Positions 1 through 11,012 of a DNA stretch of 64,000 nt are shown piece by piece. The translations under genes were made by a program, and so were the position numbers. Below the pieces are notes generated by a model. That model was given only the letters and a program-made list of their open reading frames with translations. It was not told the origin of the DNA and made no database searches. The stretch's first letter is position 1. Every line of letters begins with the position of its first letter. The stretch spans positions 12,755,107-12,819,106 of the forward strand of contig CM043877.1 of NCBI GenBank assembly GCA_023846275.1, read 5' to 3'. Source of the DNA: Vanilla planifolia. Taxonomy: Eukaryota; Streptophyta; Magnoliopsida; Asparagales; Orchidaceae.

Positions 1-690
1 TTCCCTTAAAGCACTCAAGCACCTAATGGAATAGGTGACTTAGTGGGCAACTAGAAGTAAGGTGGCCAACATGTTCACATTTAAAGCAAACAAATCATAG
101 CCTCTTATACTCATAACATTAAAAAAAACATTCTATAACGACCATCAACACAAAGCTCTAAATATTAAAAAGTTTGCTTAGGTCAACATGAAGATAGATA
201 TGAGCAAACAAGGTGAGCTCCAAATTCATGATAGTATACATTGTTCCATACTAATATAAAAAATATTTGATTCATTGTAATAATATGAGAGAAGACTATA
301 AAATTGTATCCAAATAGACACACACATACACACGCATGTATATATATACACTCAAATAGACATACATGAGAAAAAGTTCAATTGTGAATGCTACAAAATT
401 GATATTTTTGTTTAAAGGTTTAAAAGTTTTATTTGATGTCTTAGATAATATTATTTTAATATAGATTTTGTTCTAAAGACACATCTTAATATTATCCAAA
501 ATTTATATAACATCTAGATAATGCTTACGATAGTATTAACAAACACATCAAAATTTTCTAAAAAATATTAAATTAAATAAAAAATATTAACAATTTTTAT
601 ATAACAATAAAATTTGCATAATATTAGAGTAACTCAATACCCAAACCAACGAAACCTAAAAAGAATTAAAAATATATTTTTTATCATAAA
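1..690. other. AT-rich intergenic DNA
   Basis: No coding or RNA gene is visible. The stretch is very AT-rich, with a short CA/TA-rich microsatellite near 319-353. It ends where a compositionally different, less AT-rich patch with G-boxes begins. Confidence 0.6.
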
Positions 691-702
691 AAACGAAGTA
701 GC

Positions 703-914
703 CACGTGTCGTTCTTGAATTTCTTAAAGAAACCCGTAATGGCCATCCACGAACGAATGCCACGTGCTAAGTGACTCGGCTAAGTTTGTGAAATTTTTAA
801 AGCGCCGTGTAATGTTCGTGTAGCACTCGGACTTGGACACGTGTGCAGATAATATCTGATACGTGGAGAATGGTGGCTACCTGATCATAGGAAGGAACTT
901 GAATGGCGTGACGT
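703..914. promoter_or_regulatory. G-box / ABRE-like ACGT cluster
   Basis: Three perfect CACGTG palindromes lie at 703-708, 761-766 and 838-843. Further ACGT cores follow: TACGTGG at 860-866 and TGACGT at 909-914. Plant bZIP and bHLH factors bind such sites, and multiple ACGT elements with G-box flanks are typical of abscisic-acid, light or stress-responsive promoters (family knowledge). A TATAAAGA sequence follows at 931-938. The nearest recognised gene is the PB1 gene starting about 1.2 kb downstream. The cluster may be its distal promoter or the promoter of an unrecognised transcript. The patch is visibly less AT-rich than its flanks. Confidence 0.6.
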
Positions 915-930
915 TAGAGAGGAGATAACA

Positions 931-938
931 TATAAAGA
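931..938 (+). promoter_or_regulatory. candidate TATA box after the G-box cluster
   Basis: TATAAAGA lies 17 bases after the last ACGT core. No open reading frame of note follows within the expected distance, so a start here would imply a noncoding or long-leader transcript. In such AT-rich DNA a TATA-like word alone is weak evidence; the adjacency to the G-boxes is what makes it worth listing. Confidence 0.3.
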
Positions 939-949
939 CCTAGTTTACA

Positions 950-1985
950 TAAAAGTTTTTTGAAACTATATTAGTTTAGTATTATTTAAATAAATTTAAA
1001 AAATCAATTATCTTTTCTCTAAATGATAATATTATTAAAATTATTTAAATTTTACTAAAACATTAAAGACAAAGTATGAAATCTTTAAAAATTATGATAT
1101 ATATATATTTGAATATGATTGTTATTTTTGAAGGCAATGTTTGATCATGATTTGTGAATTTAGTATATTGGTTTTCACCGTTAAATACAAGTAATTTAAC
1201 AATGGGGTATCGAAAACCAAAAGAGCTATTATAAGGTTAGATGATGGTGGGGGCTAGTAGATATGGTTAAGACGATTTTCTCATGTAAAAAGTAGCATAT
1301 GAGGATGATAACAAAACAATAAATCATTTTATTAATACATTTATCATAAGAATTTGTATATTTATTAAAAATATTTACTTTTTTTTTATTTTATCATTAT
1401 AATATAAAATAAAAAGCTTAAAATTACAAAACAAGTCTTAACACTTTGATTACACACAAATATGCATAATATAATAGATAAATTTAAGAAAAAATATTTA
1501 ATTTTAAAATGTATATTTTAAATTTTAGTTTATTTTGAAATATATGAATAGTGAGAAATTCAAAATCTAAGTTATTCTCTTTAATAATTCAAAACTTTTT
1601 CTTACAAATTTTATGTTTTATTTACTTTTTTTTTTGTCATTGATATCATTGCAATATTAGAATCTCATAGGCAACTTTAGTGAATAATTATTCTAAATTT
1701 ATTCCAATACAAGAGATTACAAATATTTAAACTAAGATAATGAGAAATGAAAGAATTGAATATCTTATTTTTCAAAATATTTTTTTAATGACAAGTGTGA
1801 GAAATAATGAAAAGATAGTTACCTTCTCCCATCCGTTTGATTGATGCTCAAGTTTGTTTATTTTAGAAAATAGATTAAAATTTTATATTTTTTATGTATT
1901 AAGCTACGAAAGAAATTCAATTAATCCATTAACGTGATTTTTGTTGTTTTTTTTAACAACCCGCAAAAAAATTACATGGTTTAAA
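950..1985. other. AT-rich spacer upstream of the PB1 gene
   Basis: No gene is visible. The stretch consists of poly-A/T-rich low-complexity DNA between the G-box cluster and the proximal TATA box of the PB1 gene. Confidence 0.5.
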
Positions 1986-1988
1986 CAC

Positions 1989-1995
1989 TATAAAA
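1989..1995 (+). promoter_or_regulatory. TATA box of the PB1 gene
   Basis: TATAAAA in the context CACTATAAAAACGGCG sits at the point where composition changes from AT-rich spacer to GC-richer transcribed sequence. It would place the transcription start near 2015-2025 and give a 5' leader of roughly 110 nt before the ATG at 2133. Confidence 0.55.
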
Positions 1996-2003
1996 ACGGC
2001 GGG

Positions 2004-2126
2004 ATGAGACAAATCACAGGAAATCCTGAAGCCGCACTCTCGAGTTCCGTCATCTTCTCCACCTTCTGCAGAACCCAGGTGAGCAAAGGGAAAACGGAGA
2101 TCAACTTAGGCAAATTCACTGTTTAG
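2004..2126 (+). CDS. upstream ORF in the leader of the PB1 gene (40 codons)
   Basis: An ATG at 2004 opens a 40-codon frame that stops with TAG at 2124-2126, six bases before the main ATG at 2133 and in the same frame. If transcription starts just after the TATA box at 1989, the ATG at 2004 could fall just outside or just inside the transcript, so its translation is uncertain. A good splice donor, CAG|GTGAGC, lies inside it at 2078/2079. The next TTTAG acceptor at 2126 would give a 48-nt in-frame intron, shorter than plants normally use. No known peptide is recognised. It is either a regulatory uORF or a removed leader segment. Confidence 0.35.
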   Translation: MRQITGNPEAALSSSVIFSTFCRTQVSKGKTEINLGKFTV

Positions 2127-2132
2127 AAAAGC

Positions 2133-2831
2133 ATGATCTGTTCATCGTCTTCGTCCTGCGCCTCCTTCGGTTCTTTCGATGACCTAACCGTCAAGTCCTG
2201 CTCCACTGTCAAGTTTCTCTGCAGTTACTACGGTCGCATCCTACCCTGCTTTCCCAATGGCAAGCTACGTTACATCGGAGGAGAGAACCGCGTCCTTTCC
2301 GTCGATCGCTCCATCTCCTTGTCAGGTCCTTCTCGATATGTTATTTGAATCAAATCCCTAGGAAAACTACGCATAATCAGTTCTGATTTAGATCTCGGTT
2401 TGGAAACAGAGCTACAGGTGAAGCTCAAGGAGTTGTGCGGATGGCAGGATGTGAGTCTGAGATGTCAGCTACCGACAGAGGATCTTGATGCGCTTGTCTC
2501 CATTACATCCGATGAGGATCTCGTCAATGTCATCGAGGAGTTCGATCTCGCTAACCGGGATCGGAAGTACCCGATCAAGGTCCGTGCCTTTCTCCACCCT
2601 TCGACAACGAAATTCACCAAATCCAACAGTTCGGTCTCACCCGAAGCTGCAGCACCGACGAGGAACAAAGTTCCTTTCTGGAATCCCGTTCATCCCTGGG
2701 CTGAACGTTGCGTCGGCCAGATCAAATGGGAGCACTATACGGGCTCTTTCAGCCCCAGTTTCGGCTATTTGGGGCATAAACCCTATCGAACTCCGGCGGG
2801 GACAATTCACCGCTGCAATTACTATCAATAA
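2133..2831 (+). CDS. PB1 (octicosapeptide/Phox/Bem1p) domain protein, 204 aa, two exons
   Basis: Joining exon 1 (2133-2325) to exon 2 (2410-2831) gives 204 residues. The start is fixed by an in-frame TAG just upstream. The PB1 domain spans about residues 25-112. It has the basic lysine K27 in VKFLCSYYGRILP, the plant-typical KLRYIGGENRVLSVDRSIS strand, and an acidic OPCA segment with D89, D99, E100 and D101 (TSDEDLVNVIEEFD). PB1 domains mediate head-to-tail or paired protein-protein contacts through this lysine and acidic face, so this one carries both faces. The C-terminal 90 residues are Ser/Pro-rich, then end in a Trp/Tyr/His-rich tail without a recognised domain. Small stand-alone plant PB1 proteins of this size exist, but most have no assigned function. 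Both exons are intact and less AT-rich than the surroundings. No signal peptide or membrane segment is visible; a cytosolic or nuclear adaptor role is inference. Confidence 0.85.
2326..2409 (+). other. intron of the PB1 gene (84 bp)
   Basis: The donor is TCAG|GTCC and the acceptor AACAG|AGCT. The intron splits a Glu codon (phase 1). Removing it fuses ...SISLS to ELQVKLKELCG, which restores the unbroken PB1 fold. Reading through instead gives a stop at 2346-2348. Confidence 0.85.
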
Positions 2832-2937
2832 CGAATTGAAATGTAGACAGAAAGGGCACTCACTGGTAACGTAAATAATTGTAACAGCGCTGGAGACGAA
2901 GAAGATTGTACCCTGTACCGATTAAAACAAGCATATA

Positions 2938-2943
2938 AATAAA
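2938..2943 (+). promoter_or_regulatory. polyadenylation signal of the PB1 gene
   Basis: AATAAA lies 107 bases after the stop codon, followed by AT-rich DNA. This is a normal position for a plant near-upstream element. Confidence 0.4.
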
Positions 2944-2949
2944 ACCAAA

Positions 2950-3440
2950 GCATAAATGGAACAACAATTTTGATATAACTCATGTCTTCGTCGATGCCAT
3001 CTGGTTTATTTAACAGGTTTTTAAAAATAAATTTTGAGCTTCTATTTATTTTAATGATTATAAACATAATATTTTGATTCAATAAATTTACTTGGTCATT
3101 ACGTTAGGTAATCCCATCAAATAGTGACAAAAATATTGTTAATTTTTTGCAGGCATAAGACAATTTTTTATCGTTGTGTACAAGATGTGGATAACTGTAA
3201 AGTTAATCATGATGTCTGATAATAGCTTTGTTATGTTTTAAAAAAGGTTGGTGGTTTGGTTGATGATGTTTTTGCCACACCTATTTCAGTGACTTGCGAT
3301 GATTTCATTACTTTTTTATTCTTTTTTTTAAAAATAATCTTAACTTTATTCTTCCACCTTTCATGTTCTATTTGACGTAGAGCAGAAATTAGACAAAAAA
3401 AATGATTACAAAAGATTATTTTTAAAAAAAAAAAATTAAA
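2950..3440. other. AT-rich intergenic DNA
   Basis: Nothing is recognised between the PB1 gene and the tandem array. The array's first unit begins abruptly after an A-rich run near 3420-3440. Confidence 0.4.
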
Positions 3441-5133
3441 ATAAATGATAAATTAGGATTAGATTATTTAAGATTGGACTAAGTGTCCAAATAAGGATAG
3501 AAAATTATATTATTGAGAGGAAAATGGAACTAATGAGTGACTATGGCTTAACTTTGGGTGCAATAGCTTTCTCTAGAAGAGGACAAAGGTGATAAAGAAT
3601 AGGATTGCATCAACAATTAGGGTTTTTTAGGCTTACCTTGGTGGAGGAAGTTGGTGAAGTGCTACTAAATAATGAATAGTGGGGCATGATGACAAACTAA
3701 AAAGCTCAAATAAGATTGAGTTAATGGTCACAATGCAAAAAAGATGGCATATGAAGGACCTATATAAAATAACATGAGAAGAGTTAATGATTAAGATTAC
3801 AAAAGTCTCATATTTCAAGGTATGAAAACATTAATGAGTCTATTAAAGCACAATATCTTAATTGCAATGCTTGGAAAAGGAATATATGGAAGGAAAGAGG
3901 AAGGCTTGCTATGTTTAACTTGAAAATCTTAAGTGGTAACCAACCCTTTCAACCTTCAACAATGACAATGAATCCTGACATATTGGGAAGCTTCCTTATT
4001 GATAGGGAGTTGATAAAGGAGAGGAATAAGGTCCACAACTTTTGTGTAAATAAGTGTAGCTATCAAGATGGTGAATTGTCCTTAAAGAATTGCTATTATC
4101 ATTAACATTTCAAAGACTGATAGAAAGTAAAATAGAAGAAGAACATGAGACTTTGTGTTGAGTTCCTAGAAGGAATGAAAAAAAAAAGATAAGTACTTGC
4201 AAAAAAGCTAAAAAGATGAATATTGAGTTGTTAAATAAAACATATGTATGTATGTATATATATATATATATATTTATATATATTATGGAATATAGCAAAA
4301 GCCTATGTTTTTGCTTGCATCATGTATTATGCTTGCTATATGCATTTTTATTCCAATAAAATTGGATATAAAAATGAGAAAAAACATTATTATTAAAGAG
4401 TATTTTAGAAAAAAAATATTATTTGAAGTAATGTTAAATAGCATATTATTGAAAATTATAATTACTTACGGAATATATAGTGGATATGTCATCTGAAATT
4501 ATTTTATATATTTTTTATTTTTTAAGATAGACATGCAAAAAATCATTAAAAATATAAAATAAATATTCTACCTTAAATATTAAACAAATATTGAACAATA
4601 TTTTTATAGTAGAGGTAACAAAAAAATTTTAAAAATACTTACCCAAGTTTTATGAAAACTTATTATCCTCTCCCAAATTTGTATGGCTGAAAAAATGACA
4701 AGCTATTGTTGATGATCACTATATTGTTTTATGCTTCTAACAAATATACATTTTGAGCTCAATCAATTTGTGAAATTACCATTTGGTGTATTTTTTGATA
4801 TAGATATAGTTAACTATTATACTTTATAAATAATATATTTAAACAATATCTTCAGCATGAACTTTTTGGAATTGTTAACAACAAAAATGTGTTGAAAGAG
4901 TACAAAAAGAATAAAAAATAATTAAATATAACTATCTTCTATTAATCATTGTTTTTCAAGGGGAGATGTATTTTTGTGAGGGGATGACATATGCAAGACC
5001 TTTAGAAATAAAGAGCTTTTCAATTTGTAAGAAAAGTCCTTAATAGATGGAGATGAGCGTGCATATTGACAAAAAGTAATGAGATAATATGTATAAATTG
5101 ATTATAAAGATCAGTAGGATAAGTGACAAATAA
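3441..5133 (+). repeat. 1.7-kb unit, copy 1 (5' truncated)
   Basis: The unit starts at ATAAATTAGGATTAG without the linker seen before the other copies. It contains a TATG/TA microsatellite at about 4242-4284. Confidence 0.75.
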
Positions 5134-6742
5134 GGATTAAGTTATTTATGATTGGATTAATTATTCAGACAAGGATAGAAAGTCATATTGTTGTGGGGCA
5201 AGGATGAGTGACTATGTCTTATGTTTGGGTGCAATAGCTTTATCTAGATGAGAACAAAGGTGACAGGAAATAACTTGATCATTTGAATAGTTAAGGTATA
5301 AGGTTTGCCTTGGTAGAGAATGTAGATAAGATGGTTAGTGAATAGTGGACCATGATGGTAAACTAAAAAGCCCAAGGAGGATTGAGCTAGTAGTCACATT
5401 ACAAAAAAGAGGACATATGAAAGACGTGTATAAAATGACATGAGAAGACTTAATGATTGGGATTATATAAGTCTTATGTTTCAATATATGAAAACATTAA
5501 TGAGTCTGTCAAAATACAATATCTTAATTGCAATGCTTGGAAAAGGAATATATGGAGGGATGGTGGAAGGCTTGTTATGTTTAACTAGAAAATATTAAGT
5601 GGTAGCCAACCCTTGTTACCTTCAACATTGACAATGGATATTGGCATAATGGGAAGCTTCCTCAATGATAAGCAGTTGATAAAGAAGAGGAATAAGGTCT
5701 ACAACTTTCATGTAAATAAAGTGTAGCTATCAGGGCAACTAGTAGTCCTTAAAGAATTGTTATCGTCATTAACATTGCAAAATAGTAGAGGAACATGACA
5801 CTTATGTGGTTAGTTCCTAGAAGGAATGAAAAAAATGAAAAAGTTAATGTATTTAGTTCATAAAAGGAATGAAAAAATGATAAGTACTTACAACCAAAAT
5901 AAAAAGATGAACATTGAGCTGTTAAATAAAACATATGTATGTATTTATTTATATATGTTATGATATATAGCAAAAGGTTGTATTTTTTCTTGTGTCATGC
6001 ATTATGCTTGGTGTATGCAATTTTATTCCAATAAAGTTTGATATAAAAATGAGAAAAAGACTATTATTAAAAAGCATTTTAGAAAAAAATATTATTTGAC
6101 GTGATGTTAAATAAAATATTATTGATAATTATGATTACTTGCAAAACATACAGTGGATATTATATCTGAAATTGTCTTATATTCTTTTATATTTTAAGAT
6201 ATACATAAAAAATCATTTTAAAAGATAAAATAGATATATTATTCTTAAAATTAAACAAATATTGAATAATTTTTTATGATAGAATAAACGAGAATAATTT
6301 TAAAAAACACTTGCCCATGTTACATGAGAATTTTGAACCAAATCAATTTGTGTAATTACCTTTGTATTTGCCATATGGGTGTATATTACGAAATAGATAT
6401 GGTTAACTATACATTTATAAATAATATTTTTAAACAATATCTTTAGCATTATCTTTTTGGTATTGTTAATAGCAAAAAGTGTTGAAAAATTACAAAAATA
6501 ATAAAAAAAATTATTAAATGTAAGATTCCCTTATTAATTAAATTGGTATTGTCTTTCAAGGGTAGATGTAATTCTTGTGAGTGTATGATATATGAAAGAC
6601 TTATAGAAGTAAAGAGCTTTTAAATTTATAGAAAAAAATCCTTAATAGAAGAAGATGAACTTGTACATTAACAAAAGAGAATAAGATAGTATTAAGATAG
6701 TATTTATATATTAATTAAAAAGGTCAACAAGGTGACAACTTA
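5134..6742 (+). repeat. 1.7-kb unit, copy 2
   Basis: This is the shortest unit spacing, 1609 bases. At the microsatellite position it has only a short TATGTATTTATT stretch near 5935-5955. A segment present in copies 1, 3 and 4 just before TTTTGAACC (near 6330) is missing. Confidence 0.75.
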
Positions 6743-8486
6743 GGATTAAGCTATCTATGATTGGACTAAGTGTCCATAAAAGGATAAAAAGTCATATTGT
6801 TAAGGGCAAATGAAATTGATGAGTGACAATGGCTTAGGTTTGGATGTAATAGCTTTATTTAGATAAGGACAATAGTGATAAGAAATAACTTGATTGCATC
6901 AATAGTTAGGGTTATTATGCTTGCCTTGGTGGAGGATGTAGGTGAAGTGGTTAATGAATAGTGTACCATGATGACAAACTAAAAATCCCTAGGAAGACCG
7001 AGGCACTAGTCACATTACAAAAAAGAAGGCATCTAAAGGGAATGCATAAAAATAATATGAGAAGAGTTAATGATTCAAATTACAAAAGTCTCATGTTTTA
7101 ATGTACAAAAACATTAATGGGTCTACTTAACAAAATATCTTAATTGCAACACTTACAAGAGAAATATATGGAGGGAAGGAGGAAGGCTTACTATGTTTAA
7201 TTAGAAAATCTAAAGTAGTAGCCAATCATTGTTAACTTAAACAGTGACAATGGATCTTGGCATAATAAGAAGCTTTCTCATTGATATAGATTTGATAAAG
7301 GAGAGGAATAAGGTTCAAAACTTTTGTATAAATAAAGTGTGGCTATAAAGGTAGCAAGTAGTCCTTAAAGAATTGCTATCATCATCAACATTGCAAAGAA
7401 TGATAGAAAGTAAAATAGGAGAGGAACATGAGACATGTATGTTGGGCACTTAAAAGGAATGAAAAAAAAGGAAAAAGAAAAGAACAACTTAATGTGTTAA
7501 GTTCCTATAAGGAATGAAAAAAAAGGAAAAACTACTTGCAACCAAGGTAAAGAGATGAACACTGAGTTGTTTTATTTATGTATCTAAATATACACACACA
7601 CACACACATGAATGTATGTGTTTATTTATATATGTTATGGTATATAGAATAAGCTTATATTTTTTTCTTATGTTATGTATTATTCTTGCTTTATGTGCTT
7701 TTGTTCCAGTAAAATTGGATGTAAAAATCAGAAAAAAAGATTTTTATTAAAGAGTATTTTAGAAAAAATTATTATTTGTTGTGAAGTTAGATACAAATTA
7801 TTGAAAATTCTTATTACTTACAAAGAAATACAGTGGTTACTACATATGAAATAGTTTTATGTATTTTTACTTTTAAATATAAGCATGCAAAAATCATTTA
7901 AAAGATAAAATAAATGTTCTATTCTAAAAATAAACAAATATTGAACAATTTGTTTATGGTAGAAGAAACTAGAATAAGTTTATGAAACACTTGCCCATGT
8001 TAATGTTCTCTCCCAACATTACTTGGTAGAACAAATAACAAGCTATTGTTGACGATCATTATATTGTTTTGTGCTTTTGATAAATGTACATTTTGAACCG
8101 AGTTAATTTGTGAAATTGCCATTGTATCTACCATCTTAGTGTATATCCTAATATAGATAATGTTAACTATCACATTTTATAAATAATATTACTTAAACAA
8201 TATCTTTAGCATAAACTTTTTGGTATTGTTAATAGCAAAAAATATTGAAAGAGTAAAAAAAAATTAAATATAATTATATTATATTAATTAAAATTATTAT
8301 TATTATATTTAAAAGGATATGCAATTCTTGCAGGGATGATATATAGAAGACTTTTAAAAGTAAAGAGCATTCCAATTTGTACGAAAAAGTCCACAGTAGA
8401 TAAAGATGAGCTTACATATCGACAAAATAAAATGTGATAGTATGTATATATTGATTAGAAAGGTTAGTGGGATAAGTGACAAAATA
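6743..8486 (+). repeat. 1.7-kb unit, copy 3
   Basis: This is the longest unit spacing, 1744 bases. It carries an (AC)n run at 7591-7608 at the microsatellite position and an extra copy of the short AAGGAATGAAAAAAAAGG segment. Confidence 0.75.
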
Positions 8487-10193
8487 GGATTAAGTTATCT
8501 ATGATTGAACTAAGTGTCTAGACAATGATAGAAAGTAATATTGCTGAAGGGTAAATGGGATTGATAAGTGACCATGGGTTTGCTTTAAGTGCAATAGTTT
8601 TATGTAGATGAGGACAAAGGTGACAGGAAAGGACCTGACTTCATCAATAGTTAAGGTTATTAAGCTGCCATGGTGGAAGTTGTAAGTGTAGTGATCATAG
8701 AATAGTGGAGCATAATGGAAAATTAAAAAGCCTAAGGAGGATTGAGTCTATAGTCACATTGCAAAAAAGAGGGCATATGAAAGCCAAACATAAAATAACA
8801 TGATTGGAGTTAATGATTTGGATTACAAAAGTCTCATGTTTTGTATGAAAACAGTAATGATTTTGCTAAAATAAAATATTTTAATTGCAATGCTTGGAAA
8901 TAGAATATATGAAGGGAAGGAGGAAGGCTTGGTATGTTTAACTAGAAAACTTAAGTAATAGCCAAACCTTGTTAACTTTAACAATGATAATAGATTTTGG
9001 CATAATGGGAAGCTTCCTCACTAATAAGTAATTCATAATGGAGAAGAATAAGCTCCACAACTTTTGTGTAAATAAAGTGTGCTTACCAAGACAGCGAGCA
9101 ATCCTTTAAAAATTACTATCATCATCAACACTACAAAGATTGATAGAAAGTAAAATAGAAGAGGAACATGAGAATTTTGTGTTGAGTTCTTAGAAGGAAT
9201 GAAATAAAAAAAAAGAAATAAACAATTTAATGTGTTGAGTTGCTAGAAAAATAGAAAGAAAAAGTACTTAAACCAAGATAAAAAGATGAACATTGGACTT
9301 TTAAATAAAATGTATGTGGGTGTATGTGTGCGTGAGTGAGTGCATGCGTGTGCGTGTGCATGTGCGTGTGTGTATATATATATGTACTTATTTATATTAT
9401 ATAACAAAGCCTATAGTTTTGCTATTACATGCTTCTTATATCTGTTTTTGTTCTAATAAAATAGGATATAAAAATGAGAAAAAGTAGTGTTATTAAAGAG
9501 TATTTTAGGAAAAATTATTATTTGATGTGATGTTAAATAAAACATTATTAAAGACTATGATTACTTACAAAACAAGGAGTGGATACTAAATCTTAAATTG
9601 TTTTATGTCTTTTTATTTTGGAGATAGACATGTAAAAATCATTTAAAAAGATAAAATAAATGTTCTATTCTAAAAATTAAATAAATATTGAACAATTTTT
9701 TTATGATAGAAAGAACAAGAATAATTTTAAGAAACACTTATGCATGTTTCATGGAAACTTAACATTATCTCTTGGCATTGCTTGGCTAAACAATGACATG
9801 CTATTGTTGATAGTCATTATTGTTTCTTGCTTCTAACAAATGTACATTTTGAACCCAATCAATACATGAAAATGACACTGTGTTTGCCATATGGGTGTAT
9901 ATTTTGATATAAATATGGTTAACTATTATATTATATAAATAAAAATAATATTTTTAACAAAAACATTTGGTATTGTTAGTAGCAAAAAGTGTTGATAGAG
10001 TACCAGAATAATAAAAATTCAGTTAAATATAATTGTCTTCTATTAATTAAAATTGGTACTACTTTTCAAGGGGAGAGGTAGTTCTTGTAGGAAAAGTCCT
10101 TAATAAATGGAAATGAGCTTACATATTGACAAAAGAGAATGAGATAGTATGTATATAAAAATTTGAAAGATCTGTTGGATAAGTGGTTAATAA
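8487..10193 (+). repeat. 1.7-kb unit, copy 4
   Basis: Colinear with copies 2 and 3. It carries a long mixed GT/TGCG run at 9311-9384 at the microsatellite position. Confidence 0.75.
9311..9384 (+). repeat. GT-rich microsatellite
   Basis: An irregular run of TGTG, TGCG and GTGA words ending in a TA run, inside copy 4 of the tandem array. Confidence 0.8.
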
Positions 10194-11012
10194 GGATTAG
10201 GATATCTATGATTGGATTCAGTGTCTAAATAAGGATAGAAAGTCATATTGCTGAGGAGCAAATGGGACTGATGAGTGACCATGGTTTTGGTTTGGGTACA
10301 ATAGCTTTATCTAGATGAGGACAAAGGTGACAAGAAAGAACTTGATTGAATGAATAGTTAGGGTTATTAGGCTTGCCTTGGTGGAGGATGAAGTAAAGTG
10401 GTCAATGAATAATGGAAAATGATGGCAAACTAAGAATCCCAAGGAGGATTGAGTCAATGGTCACATTGTAAGAAAGAGGGCATATGAAGGATATGTATAA
10501 AATAATATAAGAAGAGTGAATAATTAGGATTACAAAAGTCTCATGTTTCAATGAATGAAAACATTAATGAATCTTTTAAAAATTAAATATCTTGATTGCA
10601 ACACTTGAAAAATGAATATATGCATAGAAGGAGGAAGGCTTGTAATGTTTAACTAGAAAATCTTAAGTGGTAGCCAACCCTTATTACCTTCAATAATGAC
10701 AATGGATCTTAACATAATGAGAAGCTTCCTAACTGATAAGTAGTTGATGAAGGAGAGGAGTAAGGTCCACAATTTTCCTAGAAATAAAGTGTGGCTACCA
10801 AGGCAATGAGTAGTTTTTAGAGAATTGCTATCATCATCAATATTGCAAAGACTGATAGAAAGTAAAATAGGACCATGTGACTTTTGTTTTGAGTTCTTAG
10901 AAGGAATGAATAAAAAATGAAATGAACTACTTAATGTGTTGAGTTCCTAAAAGGAATGAAAAAAAAGGAAAAACTACTTGTAACCAAGATAAAGAGATAA
11001 ACATTTAGTTGT
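10194..11012 (+). repeat. 1.7-kb unit, copy 5 (3' truncated)
   Basis: Colinear with the left half of the other units up to AAAGAGATAAACATTTAGTTG. It then changes to unrelated DNA a few bases before the place where the other copies have their microsatellite. Confidence 0.75.

Larger units (their letters stand above)
3441..11012 (+). repeat. tandem array of about 4.5 degenerate 1.7-kb units
   Basis: The same succession of landmarks recurs five times. One is a GGATTAAGTTATCTATGATTGG-like start (anchors at 3456, 5134, 6743, 8487 and 10194). Others are GACAAAGGTGACA, GTGGAGGATGTAG, GGAGGAAGGCTTG and the AGTTCCTAGAAGGAATGAAA segment. Spacings between anchors are 1678, 1609, 1744 and 1707 bases. 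The first unit lacks the normal upstream linker and the fifth is cut off near 11012, so both ends are truncated. Every unit is broken by stops in different places and no conserved protein is recognisable. Short open frames such as 3911-4105 are not conserved between units. The array could be a macrosatellite or tandemly amplified retroelement debris. Confidence 0.85.

Noticed and set aside
2079..2126. A 48-nt leader intron in the PB1 gene
   Set aside because: The donor is good, but the implied intron is shorter than plants normally splice; kept only as an alternative in the uORF note.
3911..4105. A 64-codon frame in tandem unit copy 1 as a possible gene
   Set aside because: The corresponding positions in copies 2-5 have stops and frameshifts in different places, so there is no sign of protein constraint.
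3441..11012. Macro-repeat as rDNA spacer or CRISPR-like array
   Set aside because: No rRNA sequence, no short direct repeats with unique spacers; the units are 1.6-1.7 kb, diverged and AT-rich.
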